Shown here: in pieces, positions 48,888-56,915 of the stretch | Layout: every line of letters begins with the position of its first letter | Numbering within the stretch: the stretch's first letter is position 1 | Program-made: the position numbers and the translations under genes | The notes under the pieces: generated by a model | Seen by the model: only the letters and a program-made list of their open reading frames with translations | Told to the model about the DNA's origin: nothing | Databases searched by the model: none | Assembly (NCBI RefSeq): GCF_026341275.1 | Contig: NZ_JAIFZO010000002.1 | Coordinates: 942,361-1,006,360, forward strand | Length of the DNA stretch: 64,000 bases | Reading direction: 5' to 3' | Source of the DNA: Streptomyces ortus | GTDB taxonomy: Bacteria > Actinomycetota > Actinomycetes > Streptomycetales > Streptomycetaceae

Positions 48888-49274
48888 ATGCGGAAGCAGA
48901 GCGAGACCGAGGTCTTCCGGATCACCGGGGCCAGGCAGGGACTCACCGACGACGTACGCGGCAGGCAGCGGCGCTACATCATCTCGATGTCCGTCCGCAC
49001 GGTTTCCGTCGTCCTCGCGGCCACGCTCTGGAACGTGGAGCGCCATGTCGCCGTCGTTGCGCTGGTGCTCGGCGTGCTGCTCCCCTACATCTCCGTCGTG
49101 ATCGCCAACGCGGGACGTGAGAACGTACCGTCGCTGCCGTCCACTTTCGTGACCGCTCCGACCCGTCCGATGCTCGCGGCTCCGCGCGCCGGGGGGACCG
49201 CGGAACCCGTCGCGGAAGACCTGACGGCCGCCCCCGGCACCGGGCTGCGGGACGAGCCGCACGAGCGGGCCTGA
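48888..49274 (+). CDS. DUF3099-type membrane protein
   Basis: 128 residues from ATG 48888 (MRKQSETEVFRITGARQGLT). A cytoplasmic N-terminus ends in RGRQRRYIISMS. Two membrane helices follow (VRTVSVVLAATLWNV; VAVVALVLGVLLPYISVVIA), then a charged, disordered tail (EPVAEDLTAAPGTG). The pattern is that of the DUF3099 family of actinobacteria; no function is known. A probable small-RNA gene follows it. Confidence 0.82.
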   Translation: MRKQSETEVFRITGARQGLTDDVRGRQRRYIISMSVRTVSVVLAATLWNVERHVAVVALVLGVLLPYISVVIANAGRENVPSLPSTFVTAPTRPMLAAPRAGGTAEPVAEDLTAAPGTGLRDEPHERA

Positions 49275-49388
49275 GCACCGGGGACCGGGAAAAAGCGGAA
49301 TCCGAATCCTCTCCCAAGCTCAAGAAAAGCTCAGATCAATCATGTTGTTCCGTTGCCGGGCGATGGGTTACCCGTGACATACTTGGTA

Positions 49389-49465
49389 CGCACTCCGCAT
49401 CCCCCGTCGGAGTGACAGACCGACGCCGGGCAGCTCCCCCCGTGGCTGCTCGGCGTCGCCTTTTC
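49389..49465 (+). ncRNA. Two-hairpin small RNA with C-run loops (6C-like)
   Basis: Hairpin 1: CACTCCG (49391-49397) / CGGAGTG (49408-49414), loop CATCCCCCGT. Hairpin 2: CGACGCCGGGCAGC (49421-49434) / GCTGCTCGGCGTCG (49445-49458), loop TCCCCCCGTG, followed by CCTTTT. Both loops share a run of C then GT. The 6C RNA of actinobacteria is defined by two hairpins with C-run loops, the second acting as terminator. A CATACT -10-like box (49378-49383) lies just upstream; a TTGCCG at 49353 is at a long 19-base spacing. The simple alternative is two terminator-like hairpins of the DUF3099 gene, but paired C-run loops argue against it. Confidence 0.55.
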
Positions 49466-49518
49466 CGGAGCCGACAGGGGCCGTCGGAGCCCTTCTGGAC
49501 TCGGCTAGTGTCGAGGAC

Positions 49519-49776
49519 GTGATCCTGAACGTTCCCGGTTCCGAGCCGTCGTCGCCGTCCTCCCCCATCTGCTCCGCGAAGGGCTGCCGGGCCGACGCCG
49601 TGTGGGTGCTCGCCTGGAACAACCCGAAACTGCACACGCCGGAGCGCCGCAAGACCTGGCTCGCGTGCGAGGAACACCGCGACCATCTGTCGAAGTTTTT
49701 GAGCGTCCGCGGATTCCTGAAGGACGTGGTCCTCCTGGCGGAATGGGAGTCCGCGGAACAACCGCCCGGAAGCTGA
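49519..49776 (+). CDS. Small Cys/His protein, possible zinc binder
   Basis: 85 residues, GTG 49519 with GAGG very close upstream. Contains SPICSAKGCRADAVWVLAWN and TWLACEEHRDHLSKFL: a C-x4-C pair and C-x2-H-x2-H, spaced like a small treble-clef or zinc-ribbon site. Otherwise no recognised family. Convergent with moaA (28-base gap). Confidence 0.78.
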   Translation: MILNVPGSEPSSPSSPICSAKGCRADAVWVLAWNNPKLHTPERRKTWLACEEHRDHLSKFLSVRGFLKDVVLLAEWESAEQPPGS

Positions 49777-49804
49777 CGCGAGGCCCCTGCGACGGGCCGG
49801 GCGG

Positions 49805-50794
49805 TCAGCCGCCGATCGCCGACATCGGGCGGTCCGGCTGAACGAAGGAGGGGTCGTCCAGGCCCGCTCCGGCCTTCTTTCCCCACATCGCCAGCCGCCA
49901 GATCCGGGCGATCTCCTCGTCCGGCGCGTCCGAGCGGAGCGCCGCCCGCAGGTCGGTCTCCTCCTGGGCGAAGAGGCAGGTGCGGACCTGCCCGTCCGCG
50001 GTGAGCCGCGTACGGTCGCAGGCCGAGCAGAACGGGCGGGTGACCGAGGCGATCACGCCGACCCGGTGGGGGCCGCCGTCCACCAACCAGCGCTCGGCGG
50101 GTGCCGAGCCGCGCTCCTCGGAGCCCTCCTCGGTGAGTTCGAAGCGCGTGCGCAGCGAGGCGAGGATGTCACCGGCGGTGACCATTCCTTCGCGCTTCCA
50201 GCCGTGCTGCGCGTCCAGCGGCATCTGCTCGATGAACCGCAGTTCGTAGTCGTTCTCCACGGCCCAGGCGAGCAGGTCCGGCGCCTCGTCCTCGTTCAGT
50301 CCGGGCATCAGTACGGAGTTGACCTTGACCGGGGTCAGTCCCGCGGCGCGGGCCGCTTCGAGGCCCTCGATGACGTCCTTGTGGCGGTCGCGGCGGGTGA
50401 GGGTCTTGAAGACGTCCGGGCGCAGGGTGTCCAGCGAGACGTTCACCCGGTCGAGGCCCGCCGCCTTGAGGGCGGTCGCGGTGCGCCTGAGGCCGATGCC
50501 GTTCGTCGTCAGGGACATCTGGGGGCGGGGTTCGAGGGCGGCCACGCGCTCGACGATCCCGACCAGACCGGGGCGCAGCAGGGGCTCCCCGCCGGTGAAG
50601 CGGACCTCGGTGATGCCGAGCCGGGTCACCGCGAGGTCGATGAGGCGGACGATCTCGTCGTCCGTGAGCAGGTCGGGCTTGGCCAGCCACTGCAGGCCCT
50701 CCTCGGGCATGCAGTACGTACATCTGAGGTTGCACCGGTCGGTCAGTGAGACGCGCAGGTCGGTGGCCACCCGGCCGTAGGTGTCGATGAGCAC
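49805..50794 (-). CDS. moaA: GTP 3',8-cyclase, molybdenum cofactor synthesis
   Basis: 329 residues, GTG 50794 (VLIDTYGRVATDLRVSLTDR), GGAGGGG 5 bases upstream. Radical-SAM cluster C21-x3-C25-x2-C28 (CNLRCTYC), GGEPLLRP. The second 4Fe-4S site is in CSACDRTRLTADGQVRTCLF. The C-terminus ends in the conserved Gly-Gly (SAIGG). Converts GTP to 3',8-cyclo-7,8-dihydro-GTP with MoaC. No other moa gene is in the window. Confidence 0.96.
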   Translation of the reverse strand: MLIDTYGRVATDLRVSLTDRCNLRCTYCMPEEGLQWLAKPDLLTDDEIVRLIDLAVTRLGITEVRFTGGEPLLRPGLVGIVERVAALEPRPQMSLTTNGIGLRRTATALKAAGLDRVNVSLDTLRPDVFKTLTRRDRHKDVIEGLEAARAAGLTPVKVNSVLMPGLNEDEAPDLLAWAVENDYELRFIEQMPLDAQHGWKREGMVTAGDILASLRTRFELTEEGSEERGSAPAERWLVDGGPHRVGVIASVTRPFCSACDRTRLTADGQVRTCLFAQEETDLRAALRSDAPDEEIARIWRLAMWGKKAGAGLDDPSFVQPDRPMSAIGG

Positions 50795-50958
50795 GTGGGC
50801 CCCTCCCTCGATACGGACCGCGACACGGACCGACCGTGGTGGACGGCCGGACCGATGCGAACGACCGGATCGCTTCGAATCCGCTTCGAACGATCGGTCG
50901 ACGATACGAACGAGCCTACGTGACAGGACCGACAACACGCGTGGCCCGATCCCACGAG

Positions 50959-51006
50959 ACGCACCGCGGCCACGTCGTAGGGATCTACGACGTGGCCGCG
51001 GTGCGT
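50959..51006. terminator. 22-bp perfect hairpin, terminator of the symporter operon
   Basis: Perfect 22-bp stem (50959-50980 with 50985-51006) around GGAT, 63 bases after the ActP stop (minus strand) and 165 bases upstream of moaA. No U-tract. The remaining gap (50795-50958) has no gene. Confidence 0.75.
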
Positions 51007-51068
51007 GACAGTCGGTACCTGACCGGGCGATAACGAGCGGTCAGCGCGCTTCGGTCTGTGCGCTCCGG

Positions 51069-52712
51069 TCAGTGCGCCCCGGTTCCGGTGAGGGAACGGA
51101 CCTCCAGCTCGGCGTACTTGCCGGCGTCGGGCTCCTCCTTGGACAGGAGGGTGCCGAGGAAGCCCAGCAGGAAGCCGACGGGGATCGAGATGATGCCCGG
51201 GTTCTCCAGGGGGAACCAGTGGAAGTCGACGTCCGGGAACATCGAGGTGGCCTTGCCCGAGACGACCGGCGAGAAGAGCACCAGGCCGACCGCCGTGGCG
51301 AGTCCTCCGTAGATCGACCACAGCGCGCCCTGGGTGGTGAACCGCTTCCAGAAGAGGCTGTAGAGGATCGTCGGCAGGTTGGCGGAGGCGGCGACCGCGA
51401 AGGCCAGGGCGACGAGGCCCGCGACGTTCAGGTCACGGGCGAGGGCGCCGAGGCCGATGGAGACGACACCGATGCCGATGGTGGCGTACCGGGCGGCCCT
51501 GAGCTCCTCCTTCTCGGTGGCCTGGCCCTTCTTGATGACGTTCGCGTAGATGTCGTGCGCGAACGACGAGGACGACGCGAGGGTCAGACCGGCGACCACG
51601 GCGAGGATCGTGGCGAAGGCCACCGCGGAGATCGTGGCGAGCAGGATCGCGCCCCACGCCGAGTCGACGCCGCCCAGATGCAGGGCGAGCAGGGGCGCGG
51701 CCGTGTTGCCCGCGGGGTTCGACTCGACGATCTCCTTCTTGGAGATGAGGGCCGCCGCGCCGAAGCCGAGCGCGATGGTCATCAGGTAGAAGCCGCCGAT
51801 GATGCCGATCGCCCAGTTCACGGACTTACGGGCGGCCTTGGCGTTGGGCACGGTGTAGAAGCGGATCAGGATGTGCGGCAGACCGGCGGTGCCCAGCACC
51901 AGGGCGATGCCCAGCGAGATGAAGTCGATGCTGGAGGTGGTCGTGAGCCCGTACTTCAGGCCGGGCTCCAGGAAGGCCGCGCCGCCGCCGCTGTTCTTGG
52001 CCGCCGAACCGAGCAGGTCCGAGACGTTGAAGTCGAACTTGAGCAGCACCAGGAAGGTGATGAGCAGGGTGCCGCTGATGAGCAGCACGGCCTTGACCAT
52101 CTGGACCCAGGTGGTGCCCTTCATGCCGCCGATGGTGACGTACACGATCATCAGGACGCCGACCAGGGCGACGATGCCGACCTTGCCCGCGTCGCTGGTG
52201 ATGCCGAGGAGCAGCGAGACCAGGACGCCCGCGCCCGCCATCTGCGCGAGCAGGTAGAAGATCGAGACGACGATCGTGGAGGTGCCCGCCGCGGTACGGA
52301 CCGGGCGCTGGCGCATGCGGTAGGCGAGGACGTCGCCCATCGTGTAGCGGCCGGAGTTGCGCAGCGGTTCGGCGACCAGCAACAGCGCCACCAGCCACGC
52401 GACCAGGAAGCCGATGGAGTACAGGAAGCCGTCGTAGCCGAAGAGAGCGATGGCGCCCGCGATGCCGAGGAACGAGGCCGCGGACATGTAGTCGCCGGAG
52501 ACGGCGAGTCCGTTCTGGAAGGCGCTGAAGGAACGGCCGCCGGCGTAGAAGTCGGAGGCGTCCTTGGTCTGCCGGCCCGCCCAGACGGTGATGACGAGGG
52601 TCGCGACGACGAAGATCGCGAACAGGGAGATGATCAGCGGCCGGTGCTCGCTGGCCTCCCCCGCCGCGAGCTGCGCCTGTGCGAGCTGTACCTGACCGAT
52701 CGCGGGGCTCAT
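51069..52712 (-). CDS. Sodium:solute symporter (ActP-like, acetate/cation)
   Basis: 547 residues from ATG 52712 (MSPAIGQVQLAQAQ). SSS family with about 13 helices: ASDFYAGGRSFSAFQNGLAV, SGDYMSAASFLGIAGAIALF, LRNSGRYTMGDVLAYRM, GMKGTTWVQMVKAVLLI, and TAGLPHILIRFYTVPNAKAA. These phrases are typical of the acetate permease ActP. Start overlaps the DUF485 stop (ATGA), the yjcH-actP arrangement of enterobacteria, which supports a short-chain monocarboxylate role. Confidence 0.93.
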   Translation of the reverse strand: MSPAIGQVQLAQAQLAAGEASEHRPLIISLFAIFVVATLVITVWAGRQTKDASDFYAGGRSFSAFQNGLAVSGDYMSAASFLGIAGAIALFGYDGFLYSIGFLVAWLVALLLVAEPLRNSGRYTMGDVLAYRMRQRPVRTAAGTSTIVVSIFYLLAQMAGAGVLVSLLLGITSDAGKVGIVALVGVLMIVYVTIGGMKGTTWVQMVKAVLLISGTLLITFLVLLKFDFNVSDLLGSAAKNSGGGAAFLEPGLKYGLTTTSSIDFISLGIALVLGTAGLPHILIRFYTVPNAKAARKSVNWAIGIIGGFYLMTIALGFGAAALISKKEIVESNPAGNTAAPLLALHLGGVDSAWGAILLATISAVAFATILAVVAGLTLASSSSFAHDIYANVIKKGQATEKEELRAARYATIGIGVVSIGLGALARDLNVAGLVALAFAVAASANLPTILYSLFWKRFTTQGALWSIYGGLATAVGLVLFSPVVSGKATSMFPDVDFHWFPLENPGIISIPVGFLLGFLGTLLSKEEPDAGKYAELEVRSLTGTGAH

Positions 52713-53065
52713 GCGCCGCCCTCCATCCGGGACTTGATCGCCTCGGCCTTGGGGTCGAGCTTGGTCGAGGAGTGACGCTCGTACCACCAGGCGATGAGGA
52801 ACGTGGTGAGGAACTGGGCGAGGCCCAGGACGAAGGCGACGTTGAAGTTGCCGAAGAGCTTGGTGCCCATGAAGTCGTCCGCGTAGATCGACAGCAGGAC
52901 GTACAGCAGGTACCAGCTGATGAAGCCGATGGTTAGCGGGAAGGCGAAGGAGCGGTGGGCGCGGCGCAGTTCACCGAACTCGGCGCTCTCCTGCACCTCG
53001 ACGAACTCCGCGGTGGACGGGAGATGAGGTTCGGCTTTCGAGGGGGGTGGTGCGTCGGTGGCCAC
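52709..53065 (-). CDS. DUF485 membrane protein (YjcH-like)
   Basis: 118 residues from GTG 53065, chosen for its AGGAG 5 bases upstream; an ATG at 53119 adds 18 Pro/Ala residues encoded by a GCGGGTGCGG repeat. Two membrane helices: PLTIGFISWYLLYVLLSIYA and FNVAFVLGLAQFLTTFLIAW. DUF485 proteins are translated with ActP-type symporters; role presumed accessory. A CRP-like palindrome lies upstream at 53140-53153. Confidence 0.9.
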   Translation of the reverse strand: MATDAPPPSKAEPHLPSTAEFVEVQESAEFGELRRAHRSFAFPLTIGFISWYLLYVLLSIYADDFMGTKLFGNFNVAFVLGLAQFLTTFLIAWWYERHSSTKLDPKAEAIKSRMEGGA

Positions 53066-53139
53066 GGAGTCTCCTCGCGTTGCGGGTGCGGGTGCGGGTT
53101 CTGAGGCGGGTGCGGGCATGGCTGGTTTCTGACCTCACG

Positions 53140-53153
53140 GTGACGTGGATCAC
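53140..53153. promoter_or_regulatory. CRP-like palindrome upstream of the DUF485-ActP operon
   Basis: GTGA-CGTGGA-TCAC matches the core spacing of the CRP family (TGTGA-N6-TCACA). It lies 75 bases upstream of GTG 53065. The 279-base gap from here to the protease gene also holds a GGGCCCCC/GGGGGCCC hairpin (53175-53205) and the protease promoter; no gene. Confidence 0.35.
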
Positions 53154-53432
53154 GTGGGCCGGCTGGCGATGTTAGGGCCCCCGGGCGTGATCCAACAGGG
53201 GGCCCGACGGTGCTCGTGCTCCCTGCTCAACGTCACGGCGCCGCACCGGGAGCGGTTCAACACCCGGCACTTCTTTCGGAACACGGCTCGGGCGTTTCAC
53301 AAGACATCCCCGTAAGTCATTGCTGGCCAGGGATGGCGGGAGATAGCTTCGCCCTGCACCACCCAGTCATGTACCTGCCCGAGCACCACCTGTGTTCGGG
53401 CCGGTTCCTTTTCCGGATGATGTGGAGATCCC

Positions 53433-54959
53433 ATGGCTCATCTGCGCTCCAGACGCCGTCTCGCTCTCGCCGTGCCCGTCGTGCTGTCCCTCACCGCCAC
53501 GCTCGGTTTCCTGCCGGGTGCCGCTTCGGCCGCCCCGCAGCGGTCCGCCCCCGCGGTCACCGCCGCCGACGGGCCGAACCTCGCGTACGTGGTCAACACG
53601 AAGACCGACCACCGCACGATCGGTGCGGTGAAGAAGGCGATCGCGGAGGCCGGCGGCACCGTCGTCACGACGTACGACCGCATAGGCGTCATAGTCGCCC
53701 ACTCGGCCGACCCCGAGTTCGGACCGCGGATGCGCGCGGTGCGCGGCGTCCAGTCCGCCGGCGCGACGCGTACGACCCCGCTGACCGCGGCGGGTACGAC
53801 GGACGAGGGCGCCGCCGACCACCTGTCGGCCGCCGAGGCCGCGAAGGTGAAGGCCGCCGCCACCCCCGGGAGCGAGCCCCTAGAGGCCGACCAGTGGGAC
53901 CTGCGCGCGATAGGCGCCGACAAGGCCGCGAAGATCAACCCGGGCAGCAGGAAGGTCACGGTCGCCGTGATCGACACGGGTGTCGACGACACGCACCCGG
54001 ACCTGGCCCCCAACTTCTCCGCCAAGCAGTCCGCCAACTGCGTGGGCGGCGTGGCCGACACGAGTGCGGGCGCCTGGCGTCCGTACACCGCCGAGGACTA
54101 CCACGGCACGCATGTCGCCGGTGAGATCGCCGCCGCCCGCAACGGCATCGGCGTCGCCGGTGTCGCGCCCGGTGTGAAGGTCTCCGGCATCAAGGTCAGC
54201 GACCCGGACAACGGGCTCTTCTACCCGGAGAGCGTCGTCTGCGCGTTCGTGTTCGCCGCCGACCACGGCGTGGAGATCACGAACAACAGCTACTACGTGG
54301 ACCCGTGGCTCTACAACTGCATGGACGACCCGGACCAGAAGGCGATCCTCGACGCGGTCAACCGGGCCCAGCAGTACGCCACGAAGAAGGGCACCCTGCA
54401 CCTCGCGTCGGCCGGCAACTCCAACCACGACCTGGCCTCGGACGCCATCGTGGACGACTCCAGCCCCGACGACTCGACGCCGGTCACCCGCACGATCGAC
54501 CCGCACGAGTGCTTCGACGTACCGACCCAGCTGCCGGGTGTCGTCACGGTGAGCGCGACCGGCGTGCAGAACCTCAAGTCGTACTACTCGACGTACGGCA
54601 AGGGTGTCATCGACATCGCCGCTCCCGGCGGTGACCGGCTCTACCAGATCCCGGACACCCCGTCGAAGAACGGCCGCATCCTCTCCACGCTGCCGAACAA
54701 CCAGTACGGCTTCCTCCAGGGCACGTCGATGGCGTCGCCGCACGCCGCGGGGGTCGCCGCGCTCCTCAAGTCCGAGCACCCGTGGGCGAGTCCGGCCCAG
54801 TTGCAGGCGCTGCTGAAGGCCCAGGCGGACAACCCGGGCTGCCCGGACTCGTACGACCAGGACGGCAACGGCACGCAGGACGCCACCTGTGAGGGCGGCA
54901 AGCGCGTGAACGGTTTCTACGGCTTCGGCATCGTCAACGCGCTGAAGGCGGTCAAGTAG
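53433..54959 (+). CDS. Secreted subtilisin-family serine protease (S8), copy 1
   Basis: 508 residues, ATG 53433, GGAG 5 bases upstream. Signal peptide 1-33 (RRRLALAVPVVLSLTATLGF, cleavage near ASA-AP). Propeptide of the I9 type with VVTTYDRIGVIVAHSADPEF (about 50-150). Catalytic triad D181 (VAVIDTGVDDTHPD), H224 (YHGTHVAGE), S432 (GTSMASPHAAG); oxyanion Asn in ASAGNSNHD. Near the end, DQDGNGTQD (475-483) is a dockerin/EF-hand-like calcium loop flanked by two Cys. Extracellular; a tandem paralogue follows at 55098. Confidence 0.95.
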   Translation: MAHLRSRRRLALAVPVVLSLTATLGFLPGAASAAPQRSAPAVTAADGPNLAYVVNTKTDHRTIGAVKKAIAEAGGTVVTTYDRIGVIVAHSADPEFGPRMRAVRGVQSAGATRTTPLTAAGTTDEGAADHLSAAEAAKVKAAATPGSEPLEADQWDLRAIGADKAAKINPGSRKVTVAVIDTGVDDTHPDLAPNFSAKQSANCVGGVADTSAGAWRPYTAEDYHGTHVAGEIAAARNGIGVAGVAPGVKVSGIKVSDPDNGLFYPESVVCAFVFAADHGVEITNNSYYVDPWLYNCMDDPDQKAILDAVNRAQQYATKKGTLHLASAGNSNHDLASDAIVDDSSPDDSTPVTRTIDPHECFDVPTQLPGVVTVSATGVQNLKSYYSTYGKGVIDIAAPGGDRLYQIPDTPSKNGRILSTLPNNQYGFLQGTSMASPHAAGVAALLKSEHPWASPAQLQALLKAQADNPGCPDSYDQDGNGTQDATCEGGKRVNGFYGFGIVNALKAVK

Positions 54960-55097
54960 CCCGGTTTCCGCCGGTTTCCGCCAGGGGACTCCCGCACGAC
55001 CCGCACCGCTCGCACCACCTGTACGGCCCGCACCACCCGTACACCTCGTACCGCCCGCACGGCCCGCTCGAACTCGCGAAAACGAACTGGAGACAGC

Positions 55098-56651
55098 ATG
55101 ACCGCGCCTACTACGCGCTCGCGTCGCTTCATAGCCATCCCGCTGGGAATGGCCATGGCCACGGCCCTCGCCTTCCTGCCGAACGTCAACGCGTCCGCCG
55201 CTCCGGCGGCCGACGGGACCGGGGCGACCACGGCGGCCGACGTGGCCGGGAAGATCTCGGCGGAGGGCACCCCGCTGAGCTATGTCGTCAACGTCCGTTC
55301 CGGGCACGGCACGTCGTCCTACGTGAAGAAGGCCATCGCCAAGGCCGGCGGCACCATCGTGACGTCGTACGACCGGATCGGCGTGATCGTCGTCCACTCG
55401 TCGAACGCCGACTTCGCCAAGACCATCCGCAAGACGCGCGGCGTCCAGTCGGCCGGCTCGACGCGTACGGCGCCGCTGCCCGCGCAGTCCACGACCGACG
55501 TCGGCACCCCGAAGGCGCTCACCGCCGAGGAGATCGCCGACGTCGAGGCCGCCGCCGGACAGGACCCGCTGGAGCCCCTGCAGTGGGACCTGCCCGCCAT
55601 CAAGGCGGACAAGGCGCACGAGAAGACGCTCGGCAGCAAGAAGGTCACCGTCGCCGTGATCGACACGGGCGTCGACGACACGCACCCCGACATCGCGCCG
55701 AACTTCGACCGCAAGGCGTCGGTCAACTGCGTGACGGGCAAGCCGGACACGACCGACGGGGCCTGGCGGCCGAGCGCCGAGGAGAGCCCGCACGGCACAC
55801 ACGTGGCGGGCGAGATCGCCGCCGCCAAGAACGGTGTCGGCGTCACCGGTGTCGCGCCCGGCGTGAAGGTGTCCGGCATCAAGGTCTCCACGACGGCCGG
55901 CTTCTTCTACACGGAGGCCGTCGTGTGCGGCTTCATGTGGGCGGCCGAGCACGGCGTGGACGTCACGAACAACAGCTATTACACCGACCCGTGGTACTTC
56001 AACTGCAAGAACGACCCGGACCAGAAGGCGCTCGTCGAGGCCCTCACCCGGGCCACGAAGTACGCCGAGAAGAAGGGCACGGTCAACGTCGCGGCGGCCG
56101 GCAACGAGAACTACGACCTCGCCGCCGACGAGATCGCCGACCCGACCTCGCCGAACGACTCGACCCCCTCGGACCGCGTCATCGACCCGTCCGAGTGCCT
56201 GGACATCCCGACCCAGCTGCCGGGCGTCGTCACGGTCTCCTCGACCGGCGCGAAGGGCATCAAGTCGTCCTTCTCCAACCACGGCCTGGGCGTCATCGAC
56301 ATCGCGGCCCCCGGCGGCGACTCGACGCGCTACCAGACCCCCGCCCCGCCCGCCACCAGCGGCCTGATCCTCGGCCCGCTGCCGGGCGGCTCGTGGGGCT
56401 ACATGGCCGGTACGTCGATGGCGTCGCCGCACGTCGCGGGCGTCGCGGCCCTGATCAAGTCGACGCACCCGCACGCCTCGGCCGCCCTGGTCAAGGCCCT
56501 GCTGTACGCGGAGGCCGACGCCACGCCGTGCACGGACCCGTACGACATCGACGGCGACGGCAAGGTCGACGCGGTGTGCGAGGGCTCGAAGAACCGCAAC
56601 AGCTTCTACGGCTGGGGCACGGCGGACGCGCTGGACGCGGTGACGAAGTAG
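55098..56651 (+). CDS. Secreted subtilisin-family serine protease (S8), copy 2
   Basis: 517 residues, ATG 55098, GGAG 7 bases upstream. Signal peptide about 1-34 (PLGMAMATALAFLPNVNASA), I9-type propeptide (IVTSYDRIGVIVVHSSNADF), triad Asp in VAVIDTGVDDTHPDI, His in SPHGTHVAGE, Ser in GTSMASPHVAG, and the calcium-loop DIDGDGKVD between two Cys. Clear paralogue of the gene at 53433, aligned throughout. The 138 bases between them are a degenerate CGCACCACCCGTAC-type repeat with no strong terminator, so the two may share a transcript. Confidence 0.95.
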   Translation: MTAPTTRSRRFIAIPLGMAMATALAFLPNVNASAAPAADGTGATTAADVAGKISAEGTPLSYVVNVRSGHGTSSYVKKAIAKAGGTIVTSYDRIGVIVVHSSNADFAKTIRKTRGVQSAGSTRTAPLPAQSTTDVGTPKALTAEEIADVEAAAGQDPLEPLQWDLPAIKADKAHEKTLGSKKVTVAVIDTGVDDTHPDIAPNFDRKASVNCVTGKPDTTDGAWRPSAEESPHGTHVAGEIAAAKNGVGVTGVAPGVKVSGIKVSTTAGFFYTEAVVCGFMWAAEHGVDVTNNSYYTDPWYFNCKNDPDQKALVEALTRATKYAEKKGTVNVAAAGNENYDLAADEIADPTSPNDSTPSDRVIDPSECLDIPTQLPGVVTVSSTGAKGIKSSFSNHGLGVIDIAAPGGDSTRYQTPAPPATSGLILGPLPGGSWGYMAGTSMASPHVAGVAALIKSTHPHASAALVKALLYAEADATPCTDPYDIDGDGKVDAVCEGSKNRNSFYGWGTADALDAVTK

Positions 56652-56711
56652 GACCCGCGCTGCCCCAGGGCACTGCGGGAGAGCACTGCCCGAGCCGAGG
56701 GCACTGCGTGA

Positions 56712-56742
56712 GGGGCCGGGCAGCCGTGTGCTGTCCGGCCCC
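56712..56742 (+). terminator. Terminator after the protease pair
   Basis: GGGGCCGGGCAG / CTGTCCGGCCCC (one G-T pair, 7-base loop) followed by TTCGTG. The rest of 56652-56915 shows repeated GGGCACTGC phrases and no gene. Confidence 0.65.
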
Positions 56743-56915
56743 TTCGTGCTGACGGGCGTTTGCCGACGGGCGAGGATTGGCTCCGCCCCGGCTGAGTCGC
56801 GGAGCGGCCGGGCGCGTATGAATGGGCGGAATGCCCGTGGGGCGGGTGGAATGCCGTTCCGCCGGTTGTTTTCCAGGACTTGCCCCGGTCTGGGACGACT
56901 GGTGAAGATCTTGGG

